Positions 45,464-54,246 of a stretch of DNA of 64,000 bases are shown one piece after another (the stretch's first letter is position 1; each line of letters opens with the position of its first letter). The DNA is from Virgibacillus salexigens (GTDB lineage Bacteria; Bacillota; Bacilli; Bacillales; Amphibacillaceae): contig NZ_BNEO01000006.1 of NCBI RefSeq assembly GCF_014905415.1, forward strand, positions 111,020 to 175,019. The letters run 5' to 3'. The notes below the pieces were generated by a model that was not told where the DNA came from, did no database searches, and was given only the letters and a program-made list of their open reading frames with translations. The position numbers and the translations under genes were made by a program.

Positions 45464-45616
45464 GTGAGTAATTATGTATTATTGGAAGAAATTGAGAAAT
45501 GTCGTGAAGAAATGATCTCACTTAGTGACTCACATGCATTGACTTCAGAAGTTGTCATTTCCTCTAGTACCAAGCTAGATCAACTTATTAATGAGTATCT
45601 TAACAAACACGATTAG
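45464..45616 (+). CDS. Spo0E-like aspartyl-phosphate phosphatase (50 aa)
   Basis: A small gene divergent from sigW. GTG 45464 follows AGGAGG by 8 nt. The product begins 'MSNYVLLEEIEKCREEMISL', and the C-terminal half carries 'SSSTKLDQLINEYL', fitting the Spo0E family signature S-x-x-L-D-x-L-I. Two helices make up the whole fold. Family members (Spo0E, YisI, YnzD) dephosphorylate Spo0A-P and delay sporulation. Length and motif are right for the family; the exact target is inferred. Confidence 0.85.
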   Translation: MSNYVLLEEIEKCREEMISLSDSHALTSEVVISSSTKLDQLINEYLNKHD

Positions 45617-45683
45617 AATGCATGATCTTCACAATACGGCACGTATTAACGCACAACTTTATAAAAAGAGATAGAAATAGGGT

Positions 45684-45727
45684 AAAAAAGACATCAAATT
45701 TCCAGTTTGAAATTTAATGTCTTTTTT
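45684..45727. terminator. Bidirectional terminator between spo0E-like gene and rocF
   Basis: AAAAAAGACAT and ATGTCTTTTTT flank a further paired stretch (AAATTTC / GAAATTT). A and T runs on both sides serve the converging genes. Confidence 0.8.
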
Positions 45728-45752
45728 ATAACGCTTCAAATTTCGTACTGTG

Positions 45753-46658
45753 TTATTTTAATTTTTCACCAAAGAGCGATCCCATTAACCCTACTGCAAC
45801 GGTTGCCGTTTTGTTTTTTTCATCAAGTATTGGATTTACTTCTACAAATTCTGCTGATGTCAGCATTGATGACTCTTCTAACATTTCCATCGCTAAATGG
45901 CTTTCCCGATATGTAATTCCACCTATTACCGGTGTTCCTACTCCCGGTGCTTCTGAAGGGTCAAGCCCATCAAGGTCCAGACTTAAATGAACACCATCGG
46001 TCCTGTTTTGTAAATAACCAATCGCCTCTTCCATTACAGCTGGCATTCCCAAGCGATCGATTTCATGCATCGTATATACCTGAATGCCTTTATTACGAAT
46101 CAATTCTCTTTCACCTAGATCGAGAGAACGCGCTCCAATGATAACAATATTTTCTGGCTTTACCTTTGGAACATAATCTCCAATCGCAGTTAATTTGTCA
46201 TCACCTATCCCTAGGCTAACTGCAAGTGGCATCCCATGGATATTCCCTGATGGAGATGTCTCACTTGAGTTTAAATCCCCATGAGCATCATACCAGATTA
46301 CTCCAAGATTGTCATAATGTTTTGAAATGCCTGCTAAACTTCCAATGGCAATACTGTGATCACCACCAAAAATAAGTGGAAAATGCCCCTTTGTTACTTC
46401 TTGATCCACCATTTCAGATAACCTTTGGTTGGCTTCTACTACTTGTTTTAGATTCTTTAATTTACTATCATGATCCGTAATCGGCTTATCCGGACGGATG
46501 ATTGGAATGTCCCCTAAATCATGAATTTGGTATTTCAATTCTTCCAATTTCTCAATAGCACCAGCATATCGCAGTGCGCTTGGTCCCATATCGACTCCAC
46601 GGCGGCTTTGTCCTAAGTCCATCGGTACTCCAATAATTGAAATTTTGTTGTTTGTCAT
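45753..46658 (-). CDS. rocF: Arginase
   Basis: Hydrolyses arginine to ornithine and urea. 301 aa from ATG 46658 with GGAGGAGG upstream; the frame extends 14 codons further. Mn-binding motifs: '[14 protein letters not shown]', '[20 protein letters not shown]' (DAHxD) and '[20 protein letters not shown]' (DxDxxDP). 'MEMLEE' and '[13 protein letters not shown]' complete the ureohydrolase fold. It stands alone, not in a roc cluster. Confidence 0.95.
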   Translation of the reverse strand: MTNNKISIIGVPMDLGQSRRGVDMGPSALRYAGAIEKLEELKYQIHDLGDIPIIRPDKPITDHDSKLKNLKQVVEANQRLSEMVDQEVTKGHFPLIFGGDHSIAIGSLAGISKHYDNLGVIWYDAHGDLNSSETSPSGNIHGMPLAVSLGIGDDKLTAIGDYVPKVKPENIVIIGARSLDLGERELIRNKGIQVYTMHEIDRLGMPAVMEEAIGYLQNRTDGVHLSLDLDGLDPSEAPGVGTPVIGGITYRESHLAMEMLEESSMLTSAEFVEVNPILDEKNKTATVAVGLMGSLFGEKLK

Positions 46659-46850
46659 GTAATCGCCTCCTCCCTTTCCCATTGTAGACAAAATACGCAT
46701 GATGACTCAACTCAACATTAGACTGTATATATATACAATGGAGTCGGATTAGCAAGATAAAATGGGTTTGTTTGTGTTAGATTATTGCTGCAGGTGATCT
46801 AGTCAACGACTCATATCAGACAGTAACTATTCCTTCTTAACTAAAAAAAC

Positions 46851-46876
46851 AGATACTATCCATTCGGATACTATCT
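46851..46876 (-). terminator. Terminator of the mevalonate operon
   Basis: An 11-bp stem with one central mismatch (AGATACTATCC / GGATACTATCT, 4-nt loop), followed on the minus strand by TTTTTTT, 10 bp past the mvaK2 stop. Confidence 0.75.
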
Positions 46877-46885
46877 GAATCTCTT

Positions 46886-47992
46886 TTAAACCTCTACCTT
46901 TCTTGCCCCAAAAGGGTTTGCTTTAAGCGAAAGTGGTTTTATCCCCACTTCTTCCCAAGCTTTAATCAATTGATCCGCTTGTTGTTTCGAAGGCATAAAG
47001 GCGATTCCACAATCACCACCTCCTGCACCTGAAGGCTTTCCGGCACCACCATAAGCTTCGGCAAGGTCACACAACTTCGATAATAATGATGTCTCGATAT
47101 CCACATTAGCATATCGACCCACTTTAGCTAAAGCATGACGATTTTCCGTAATACCGCTTAAAAATAAGGATGCATCATTTTCCTTCATTCCGTTTAAAAT
47201 CTTCGTAACCGCTTGTTCACTCTCCAACAGAAACTGATTAAAGTGGCTTAAATTATCCGTCTTTAACTTCAAAATCTCATCGACCAGTTTCGCCGTAGAT
47301 GCCGGTTTACCAGTCCAGCCGATACACATATGTATATTTTCTGGAAGCTGTACGCGTTGTAAGGATAAGTACTTCCAATTTTGATTTACTACGTCAGATA
47401 GTGATAAAGCATTTTGATACGCATGTCGTAACCAATCAGCCTGAAACGAAGAATAGTTAAGAAAGCCTCCATGGGATGATGCAGCTACATCGGCTCCAGA
47501 GCCATTCCCTTGCGTCACCACATGAGAGATAGCAGCAAGTTGAAAGATTAATCTTGCGCTAGGTCTATAGGGGAGTGATTGATGCAGGATAGCAGTAATT
47601 ACAGAAGTTACTACTGCGGCACTAGACCCTAGTCCGTATTTCACACCGGATGTGTCATCCAATTCACTCTTAATCGTTAATCGAAACGGCTTTATTAAAA
47701 TACGCTGCTCCTTCAAATACTTTATTGCAATCGTCATCGCCTCTTCAACAAAGCTTGTTCGGATATCATCACAGTCAATCTTTACACGACCATTTGTGAA
47801 TTCCCATTCTAATTGTTCTAATTGAAAATCGAGTAGACTAATTTCATTTGTTTCCGTTGGTTGAATCGTAGCATACACATAACGATCTACTGCCATTACT
47901 ACCAAATGATTATTTGGCTGTAATACAGCAAACTCGCCTGCTACCATTAACTTTCCTGGAACTTTGATGGTCATTGGTGTTTGTTGCAACAT
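46886..47992 (-). CDS. mvaK2: Phosphomevalonate kinase
   Basis: GHMP kinase that phosphorylates mevalonate-5-phosphate. 368 aa from ATG 47992, with AGGGG 6 nt upstream. 'KVPGKLMVAGEFAVLQPNNH' opens the fold, 'GVKYGLGSSAAVVTSVITAI' is the GHMP ATP loop, 'VTQGNGSGADVAASSHGG' contains the catalytic region and 'GGAGKPSGAGGGDCGIAF' is motif 3. Last gene of the operon, 9 bp after mvaD. Confidence 0.93.
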   Translation of the reverse strand: MLQQTPMTIKVPGKLMVAGEFAVLQPNNHLVVMAVDRYVYATIQPTETNEISLLDFQLEQLEWEFTNGRVKIDCDDIRTSFVEEAMTIAIKYLKEQRILIKPFRLTIKSELDDTSGVKYGLGSSAAVVTSVITAILHQSLPYRPSARLIFQLAAISHVVTQGNGSGADVAASSHGGFLNYSSFQADWLRHAYQNALSLSDVVNQNWKYLSLQRVQLPENIHMCIGWTGKPASTAKLVDEILKLKTDNLSHFNQFLLESEQAVTKILNGMKENDASLFLSGITENRHALAKVGRYANVDIETSLLSKLCDLAEAYGGAGKPSGAGGGDCGIAFMPSKQQADQLIKAWEEVGIKPLSLKANPFGARKVEV

Positions 47993-48001
47993 GTTCAACC
48001 C

Positions 48002-48976
48002 CTATAAATAGGTTACTCCTTGTCCCGGCTTGCTTAACCGTATATCAGCTACACCAGATAGACTACGAAGCGTTTCTTCGACAATTTTCTCATATTCTGG
48101 CAAATAAAGCACCTTTACATTAGGACCAGCATCAATGGTGAAATAAACCGGTATATTCTGTGTACGCATTTCTTGAATTTTTTGCATAACAGCAATAGTT
48201 GTATCATGCCAATAGGTAAACGGGGGATTCGCTCCAAGTGTTGTTGCATGCATTTTTAGGCAATTAGCCTCAGCTATTTCCCCCACCTTTTGAAAGTCAC
48301 GATGACGAATACCTTCTTTGATCGTTGTTAAATCTTGCGGAATGCTATCCAACCATCCTTGAAAGAATGGAGAAGTTTCGACCGTTCGTTTCATTCCAGC
48401 TCTGCTCGAAACTTTTTTCTTTGTCGAAGATAATACAACGGCAGCAACTCGAATATCCCAATGTTCTGCAGAAGCAATTGGAATCGCATAAGAATCGGAA
48501 CCATTTTCCTTCTTACCCATTTGCCATTCAGCAAAACCGCCGTAAATCGAACGACATGCTGAACCAGACCCCTGTCGAGTTAGACGGGAGAGCTCCATGT
48601 TACTTAAACCTAATCCTATTGCTTTCGTTCCCGCTGCTGCTAATGCAGCAAATCCAGATGCTGAAGAAGCGAACCCTGCAGCCGTAGGGACTTCATTCTT
48701 AGAGGTTATACTTGCGTAAAGTTGCTTCCCCGCTAGCTTACGTATAATATCCAAAAAAGATGCAACCCGCTCATATTGCTCACCTGTAACTACTTGTTCA
48801 TCTAAGATAAATTGATCTTTTGTAAGTGTTTCATCAAATTCTACGGACGTTGTCGTAAAATATCCATCTAAGGTAAGCGACAAGCTATTATTTGTCGGTA
48901 ATATAATGGGTTCATTGCGCTTTCCCCAATATTTTATTAAGGCAATATTCGTATGTGCCTTAGCTGTTGCCTTCAT
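48002..48976 (-). CDS. mvaD: Diphosphomevalonate decarboxylase
   Basis: 324 aa; converts mevalonate diphosphate to isopentenyl diphosphate with ATP. 'KAHTNIALIKYWGKRNEPII' is the characteristic N-terminus, 'PTAAGFASSASGFAALAAAG' the phosphate loop, 'LTRQGSGSACRSIYGGFAEW' the Ser/Arg catalytic segment and 'YFTIDAGPNVKVLYLPE' holds the catalytic Asp. GGGGAATT precedes ATG 48976. Confidence 0.95.
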   Translation of the reverse strand: MKATAKAHTNIALIKYWGKRNEPIILPTNNSLSLTLDGYFTTTSVEFDETLTKDQFILDEQVVTGEQYERVASFLDIIRKLAGKQLYASITSKNEVPTAAGFASSASGFAALAAAGTKAIGLGLSNMELSRLTRQGSGSACRSIYGGFAEWQMGKKENGSDSYAIPIASAEHWDIRVAAVVLSSTKKKVSSRAGMKRTVETSPFFQGWLDSIPQDLTTIKEGIRHRDFQKVGEIAEANCLKMHATTLGANPPFTYWHDTTIAVMQKIQEMRTQNIPVYFTIDAGPNVKVLYLPEYEKIVEETLRSLSGVADIRLSKPGQGVTYL

Positions 48977-49005
48977 GATAATTCCCCTTCACTATTCACA
49001 AGCTA

Positions 49006-49974
49006 CTATTTCTCTTGATTTCCTTTTAGCACAAATGGCCATACTGCATGAGCACCGAACTTCCGCAGCTTTTCTGCTAATTGCCTTGAATGTACTTCAT
49101 TTTGAGCAAGTGCAATTATGCAGCCGCCATTACCGCCTCCGGTTAATTTTGCGCCTAATGCTCCTTCACTACGAGCGAAGTGTATTAACCGATTTAAACC
49201 TGCATCACTTACACCTAAAGCCTCTAATTCTTTCTGAGCTTCGTTTAACATATGACCTAGAATATGTTTGCCTTTTTTCTCCAATGCCTGTTTTGCATGG
49301 TGTGTTAATTGGCCAATCCGTTCAAGCTTGCGATGAATTCGCTTTGGAGCCATCTTTAACAGTTGGGCAACTGACTCTACAGCCATACGAGTATCGCCGA
49401 TTCTTCCAGAATCCGCGACCACAAAATGGAAATCATCACTTAATTCTATAAAATCTATTGGATGTTCTTTCTCATACCAAACCGGCGACTGTGATGTAAT
49501 CGTCAATGTGTCGATTCCTGAAGGTGCACCATGTGCAAAGGTTTCGGATATATTAGCTAATGTTAATAAATCTTCATCTGTATAATCCTCTTCAAAGTAA
49601 GCAAATAACGATCGCACTACAGAAATAGCTACAGATGCACTTGAACCAAGTCCCTTACCAGGAGGAATAGAAGATTTAATTCGAATAACAAGGTCCTCAG
49701 CCGGCATATTGATATGTTTTAACGTCTCTTGAATACATTGTGCAATACCCTGCAATGATTCAGGTGCCGTAGAAAGGGGGCCATGGTAAAATGTTGTATC
49801 AATCATTACTGAACCAGGGATATACTCTACCGAAGTTTCAACACCGACTAAAGGAAATGGAATAGCAATAGCTGGTTGCCCGTGTACAACTGCATGCTCT
49901 CCAATTAAAATTAGTTTACTATGAGCTATACCTATAGCTGTTTTTTCTGTTGTTGTAGCTTTTTCTGCACTCAT
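49006..49974 (-). CDS. mvaK1: Mevalonate kinase
   Basis: 322-aa GHMP kinase. 'AHSKLILIGEHAVVHGQPAI' is the mevalonate-kinase N-terminus, 'SSIPPGKGLGSSASVAISVV' the ATP loop, 'FAHGAPSGIDTLTI' has the catalytic Asp and 'GALGAKLTGGGNGGCIIALA' is motif 3. The start overlaps the mvaA stop by 4 bp, so translation is coupled. Bacterial mevalonate kinases are often feedback-inhibited by downstream products. Confidence 0.94.
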   Translation of the reverse strand: MSAEKATTTEKTAIGIAHSKLILIGEHAVVHGQPAIAIPFPLVGVETSVEYIPGSVMIDTTFYHGPLSTAPESLQGIAQCIQETLKHINMPAEDLVIRIKSSIPPGKGLGSSASVAISVVRSLFAYFEEDYTDEDLLTLANISETFAHGAPSGIDTLTITSQSPVWYEKEHPIDFIELSDDFHFVVADSGRIGDTRMAVESVAQLLKMAPKRIHRKLERIGQLTHHAKQALEKKGKHILGHMLNEAQKELEALGVSDAGLNRLIHFARSEGALGAKLTGGGNGGCIIALAQNEVHSRQLAEKLRKFGAHAVWPFVLKGNQEK

Positions 49975-51260
49975 TTTGTATACTCTTCCACCAATTCTTT
50001 AGCTTTTCCGACACGGATTTCTTTTGCTTCTACTAATTTTTCTGAAACGATATCAATCAACTCCCCAGTAGCTCCTGCTGCTATGGCAACAGAACGAGAA
50101 TGTAATGCCATATGTCCTTTTTGGATGCCATCTGTAACTAACGCTTTTAGGGCTCCAAGGTTTTGCGCTAATCCAACGGCAATAATAACCTGTGCAAGCT
50201 CTTGGGCAGATTCGACGTTTAACATGCGTAGCGCAATCTTAGAAATCGGGTGTACGTTTATTGATCCTCCAACTGTCCCTACCGACATCGGTAATTCTAA
50301 TTCACCGACAAGATTCCCTTCTTGATCAACGGACCACGACGTCATGGAACTGTATTGCCCATGGCGCGAAGCATAGGCATGGGCACCAGCCTCCACTGCC
50401 CTCCAGTCATTACCTGTAGCAATTACAATTGGATCAATCCCATTCATTATTCCTTTATTATGGGTGACAGCACGATATGGATCAGAGGCAGCAAACTCAT
50501 ACGCATGTACAACGCCATCACGCACCTCTTCCCCAGTAAAATCCCCAGTTTTAAGAATATCAGGTGGAATAACACATTTTGCCCGAGCTAAACACTTATC
50601 AGCATAATTCGACAAAATACGCAAATACACTTTCCCGCCTGTTAATTCTTCAATGTAAGGAGCAAGTGATTCAACCATTGTATTTATTATATTCGCTCCC
50701 ATTGCATCACATGTATTAATGTATAAATGTAATACTAGCATCTGTTGATAAGAGGAATTCGATGCTTCATTTAGGATCCGAATATCCAAATCCTCAGCTC
50801 CCCCTCCCCTAGCAACAATGCTTGGGTACGCTTCATTCGCTTGTTTTAGCAAATATGTTTTATGATTAACTAATACTTGCTTCGCTTTTTGAAAATCCTC
50901 GCAGCCTACAACCTGAATCTGACCAATCATGACTCTTTCGGTTGCTTCAGTAGTAAAACCGCCGGAATCTCTAACAATTTTGGCTATATGACTAGCAGAA
51001 GCGACTACGGAAGGCTCTTCAATTGCCATCGGTACTACATATTCTTTCCCATTTATTAAGAAATTCAATCCTAATCCAAGCGGAAGGGGATAAGTACCAA
51101 TTACATTCTCAATCATCTTATCAGCTGTTTCAGTAGGTAAACCTTCTTTTGCTTCTAAACCCTGCAGCTCTTCCTCCGAGAACACATCCATACTTTTTAA
51201 AAGTTCTCTGCGCCCTTCCACCGATCTATTGTAAAAACCAGGAATCCTCGAGGTTTCCAT
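49971..51260 (-). CDS. mvaA: Class II HMG-CoA reductase
   Basis: 429 aa. 'AIEEPSVVASASHIAKIVRD' carries the catalytic Glu, 'TCDAMGANIINTMVESL' the nucleotide-binding DAMGxN, 'AVTHNKGIMNGIDPIVIATG' the catalytic Lys, and 'KGHMALHSRSVAIAAGA' the catalytic His. Class II enzymes may reduce HMG-CoA (biosynthetic) or oxidise mevalonate (degradative); leading an operon with mevalonate kinase argues for biosynthesis. First gene of the operon; AAAGGATG lies before ATG 51260. Confidence 0.95.
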   Translation of the reverse strand: METSRIPGFYNRSVEGRRELLKSMDVFSEEELQGLEAKEGLPTETADKMIENVIGTYPLPLGLGLNFLINGKEYVVPMAIEEPSVVASASHIAKIVRDSGGFTTEATERVMIGQIQVVGCEDFQKAKQVLVNHKTYLLKQANEAYPSIVARGGGAEDLDIRILNEASNSSYQQMLVLHLYINTCDAMGANIINTMVESLAPYIEELTGGKVYLRILSNYADKCLARAKCVIPPDILKTGDFTGEEVRDGVVHAYEFAASDPYRAVTHNKGIMNGIDPIVIATGNDWRAVEAGAHAYASRHGQYSSMTSWSVDQEGNLVGELELPMSVGTVGGSINVHPISKIALRMLNVESAQELAQVIIAVGLAQNLGALKALVTDGIQKGHMALHSRSVAIAAGATGELIDIVSEKLVEAKEIRVGKAKELVEEYTK

Positions 51261-51476
51261 TGCCTATCATCCTTTATATCGTTATCATAGAATTTCGTAC
51301 GTCAAAAAATTTTTAAGGCATTTATCTATAGTAAATTATATCACGATTTAACACTTTTTCGTTATATAAACTCATCTTTCTACTGAATTCCCTAGTCCTC
51401 GCACATGGTAACATAATACCACATGTTATATATAAAAATAACTGTTTCTATTATGTAAAAAATCACCGTAAAATGC

Positions 51477-51517
51477 AAATAAACAAGGCTGCTACAGTTA
51501 TAACACCTTGTTTATTT
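51477..51517 (-). terminator. Terminator of the tRNA operon
   Basis: AAATAAACAAGG and CCTTGTTTATTT form a 12-bp stem, T-rich on the minus strand, 32 bp past tRNA-Lys. The stretch 51261-51476 shows no gene and should contain the mvaA promoter. Confidence 0.7.
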
Positions 51518-51548
51518 CTAATTCTTATTTATTGTTATGATACTTTGA

Positions 51549-51621
51549 TGAGCCATGGAGGATTCGAACCTCCGACCCTCTGATTAAAAGTCAGATGCTC
51601 TACCGACTGAGCTAATGGCTC
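51549..51621 (-). tRNA. tRNA-Lys (TTT)
   Basis: Complete cloverleaf; acceptor GAGCCAT/ATGGCTC, anticodon loop CTTTTAA (TTT), T-arm GGTTCGAATCC. Unlike the other five tRNAs here, no CCA is encoded: the 3' end reads ...CTCA-TCA. Confidence 0.96.
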
Positions 51622-51746
51622 ATATGAAATTAATTTGTTTCTAAATAAGATCATTCTTTAATTACCCCTACTTCTCCCAGCCTATTCTTGGAAGCATTGT
51701 GCATCGGGGTTACTCGCAGTTAATTCGGTGGAAGATATTGCTCGTT

Positions 51747-51771
51747 GCTCTACCGACTGAGCTAATGGCTC
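51747..51771 (-). pseudogene. Truncated tRNA-Lys 5' fragment
   Basis: 25 nt identical to the acceptor and D-arm 5' part of the adjacent tRNA-Lys (GAGCCATTAG to GTAGAGC), with similar upstream bases (CATAT, AATTAA), after which the match stops. The 125 bp between it and the full tRNA-Lys are not tRNA-like. Confidence 0.85.
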
Positions 51772-51821
51772 ATATAAAATTAAACACTGTATTATGTAAA
51801 AAACTTTTAGAAACAAAAAAA

Positions 51822-51896
51822 TGGCTGGGCTACCAGGATTCGAACCTGGGGTACACGGGATCAAAACCCGATGCCTTACCGCTTGGCTATAGCCCA
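51822..51896 (-). tRNA. tRNA-Gln (TTG)
   Basis: Acceptor TGGGCTA/TAGCCCA, anticodon loop TTTTGAT (TTG), T-arm GGTTCGAATCC, encoded CCA. Confidence 0.97.
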
Positions 51897-51911
51897 ACAA
51901 TTCTATATATA

Positions 51912-51996
51912 TGGTGGAGGGGGAGAGATTCGAACTCCCGAACCCTGAGGGAGCGGATTTACAGTCCGCCGCGTTTAGCCACTTCGCTACCCCTCC
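51912..51996 (-). tRNA. tRNA-Tyr (GTA)
   Basis: 85 nt with the long variable arm of a class II tRNA. Acceptor GGAGGGG/CCCCTCC, anticodon loop CTGTAAA (GTA), encoded CCA. Confidence 0.97.
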
Positions 51997-52043
51997 ATAT
52001 TGTTAACACACAATTTATTATTTATTCATGCTTTTTAAAAAAA

Positions 52044-52119
<76 letters not shown>

Positions 52120-52122
52120 ATA

Positions 52123-52198
52123 TGGTGGAGGATGCAGGGCTCGAACCTGCGACCCCTTGCTTGTAAGGCAAGTGCTCTCCCAGCTGAGCTAATCCTCC
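52123..52198 (-). tRNA. tRNA-Val (TAC)
   Basis: Acceptor GGAGGAT/ATCCTCC, anticodon loop CTTACAA (TAC), encoded CCA. Only 3 bp separate it from tRNA-Thr. Confidence 0.97.
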
Positions 52199-52224
52199 GC
52201 ACCAATTATGTAGAAAATAAAAAT

Positions 52225-52299
52225 TGGTGACCCGTACGGGATTCGAACCCGTGTTACCGCCGTGAAAGGGCGGTGTCTTAACCACTTGACCAACGGGCC
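52225..52299 (-). tRNA. tRNA-Glu (TTC)
   Basis: Acceptor GGCCCGT/ACGGGTC (with a G-T pair), anticodon loop CTTTCAC (TTC), encoded CCA. First gene of the tRNA transcript. Confidence 0.97.
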
Positions 52300-52364
52300 A
52301 TATCTTTTTAAAAATGTCGATTCTTGGATGTCTTTGTTAAGTTCCGTCGAAACCAACGAATTTT

Positions 52365-52393
52365 ATTATACCCAGTTCTATATCATTTGTAAA
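52365..52393 (-). promoter_or_regulatory. Promoter of the tRNA operon
   Basis: Minus strand: TTTACA (52393-52388), 17 bp, perfect TATAAT (52370-52365), 66 bp before tRNA-Glu. Confidence 0.8.
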
Positions 52394-52550
52394 GGGTAAA
52401 TTTTATTTTTTTATCATTTCTTTTTATTCGTTTGTATAGACGAGTATAAAGCAGGTTACGATGATAAATAACTTCAAAATAGATAAGGCTTTCTTTCGAA
52501 ATATGGATTAGGTTATAATGTATGAAAGAAATGATCATGGAGGTTCGATG

Positions 52551-53327
52551 ATGGGACATTTAGTAGAAGGAAAGAATATTGTTATTATGGGTGTTGCAAG
52601 TGAAAGAAGTATTGCTTGGGGAATTACATCATCCTTACATAAAGCAGGAGCAAATCTTATATTTACATATAGACAAGAACGGTCATACAAAAAGCTAACA
52701 AAGCTTTTGGAGAAACATGATATCGAAGCTCAATTAGTCGTATCCTGTGATGTTGCCAGTGACGAAAGTATTACGAGTGCATTCAACACGATAAAAGATG
52801 AAATTGGAACTATTCACGGAGTTGTACACTCTGTTGCTTTTGCCAATCGGGATGAATTACAAGGGGAATATGCTGACACCTCGCGAGATGGCTTTTTACT
52901 GGCACAGGAAATTAGCGCCTACTCCTTAGTAGCCGTAACAAAGGCAGCGAAAGAATTAATGACAGAAGGTGGAAGCATTGTTACCCAAACCTACCTTGGT
53001 GCAGAACGAGTTATCCAGAACTATAATGTGATGGGAGTGGCAAAAGCTTCACTTGAAGCAAGCGTTCGTTACCTCGCTGAGGATATGGGTAAGTATGGGA
53101 TTCGTGTAAATGCTGTTTCAGCTGGTCCAATTCGTACACTTTCCGCAAAAGGAGTCTCTGGTTTTAACGAAAAAATGGGAGTGATTGAAGAAAAAGCTCC
53201 GCTTCGTAAGAATGTAGATCAAGATCAAGTTGGAGATGCCACATTATTCTTTATGAGTGAACTATCAAGAGGCATAACAGGGGAAGTACTTCATGTTGAT
53301 TCCGGTTACCATATTATTGGAGGCTAA
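52551..53327 (+). CDS. fabI: Enoyl-[acyl-carrier-protein] reductase (NADH)
   Basis: 258 aa, the B. subtilis FabI length. It performs the last reduction of fatty-acid elongation. 'IVIMGVASERSIAWGI' is the nucleotide-binding start, 'VHSVAFANRDEL' follows, the catalytic YxxxxxxK is in 'NYNVMGVAKASLEASV', and 'SAGPIRTLSAKGVSGF' is the FabI loop. The start is ATG 52551, or the adjacent ATG at 52548; GGAGG lies just upstream. TATAAT at 52514-52519 is a likely -10. No FapR box was seen. Confidence 0.95.
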   Translation: MGHLVEGKNIVIMGVASERSIAWGITSSLHKAGANLIFTYRQERSYKKLTKLLEKHDIEAQLVVSCDVASDESITSAFNTIKDEIGTIHGVVHSVAFANRDELQGEYADTSRDGFLLAQEISAYSLVAVTKAAKELMTEGGSIVTQTYLGAERVIQNYNVMGVAKASLEASVRYLAEDMGKYGIRVNAVSAGPIRTLSAKGVSGFNEKMGVIEEKAPLRKNVDQDQVGDATLFFMSELSRGITGEVLHVDSGYHIIGG

Positions 53328-53357
53328 TCCTTTTTACTTTTATAGTTAACAGAGAAC

Positions 53358-53399
53358 AAAGGCGCTTCATCCTACAAGCTGGGAAAAGCGCCTTTATTA
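53358..53399 (+). terminator. Terminator of fabI
   Basis: AAAGGCGCTT (53358-53367) pairs with AAGCGCCTTT (53386-53395), then ATTAG. Confidence 0.75.
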
Positions 53400-53450
53400 G
53401 CTATCGACGTCAAGATGAAATGGCATAATGAAGGGAATGATGGATAGAAG

Positions 53451-54155
53451 ATGCATACTCCCCCCTTTAATCAATTTGGTATTAGTCATGTAATTATACT
53501 GGTTATTTATATCGTTGCATTCGTTTTGATTATTGCTTTATCCCATCACCAACACACCCAAAAATTCTTCGTTCAACTTACACACTGGCTTTTATTCACT
53601 ATCTTAATTTTATCTGAAATCAGCTACCAATGGTGGACACTAACAACTGGTATATGGAATTTACAAGAGCATATACCTCTTCACCTTTGTGGTATAGCTA
53701 GTATTACAGGTGCTATTGCCTTGGCAACGAAAAGTCAGAAGCTCTCCTACATTACTTTTTATATTGGATTCATTCCAGCTCTTTTAGCATTAATTACACC
53801 TGAACTCCCATATGATTTTCCCCATTTTCGTTATTGGAAGTTCTTTATTCATCACATGGCCATATCGCTAACAAGTATATTTTTACTGTTATTTATAGTA
53901 CAATCAATTACATTTAGGTCAGTATTAGAAACGTATGGTTATTTATTGGCTTATGCGATATTCATTGGTTTTATCATTAATCCTCTATTTCAATCCAACT
54001 ATTTATACCTATCCTCCACTCCAACAGCTAAAACGCCATTAGATTTACTTGGGGATGGGTGGTTGTATTATCTGAGTTTATGTATTCTAGCTTTTCTAGT
54101 TTTTGTAGTTTGTTATATGGTGATATATCGACGAATAATCATAAGAAACCACTAA
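53451..54155 (+). CDS. ywaF: YwaF-like integral membrane protein (TIGR02206 type)
   Basis: 234 aa, about six or seven helices. 'WNLQEHIPLHLCGIASITGA' with the conserved His pair, 'FPHFRYWKFFIHHMAISLTS' and the C-terminal 'LDLLGDGWLYYLSLCILAFL' match the YwaF/TIGR02206 pattern. Function unknown. AAGGGAATGATGG precedes ATG 53451. It lies alone between fabI and the cupin gene. Confidence 0.8.
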   Translation: MHTPPFNQFGISHVIILVIYIVAFVLIIALSHHQHTQKFFVQLTHWLLFTILILSEISYQWWTLTTGIWNLQEHIPLHLCGIASITGAIALATKSQKLSYITFYIGFIPALLALITPELPYDFPHFRYWKFFIHHMAISLTSIFLLLFIVQSITFRSVLETYGYLLAYAIFIGFIINPLFQSNYLYLSSTPTAKTPLDLLGDGWLYYLSLCILAFLVFVVCYMVIYRRIIIRNH

Positions 54156-54246
54156 AATACGAATTATTAGGCATCTGTCACACTTTTAACGCCCATACAT
54201 AGGATATGTTTGTAACTATTATTATGAAAGGGAGTTGAACGTACTT

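Noticed and set aside
49971..51260. Degradative role for the HMG-CoA reductase
   Set aside because: Class II enzymes can be degradative, but this one leads an operon with mevalonate kinase, phosphomevalonate kinase and the decarboxylase, which only makes sense for synthesis of isopentenyl diphosphate.
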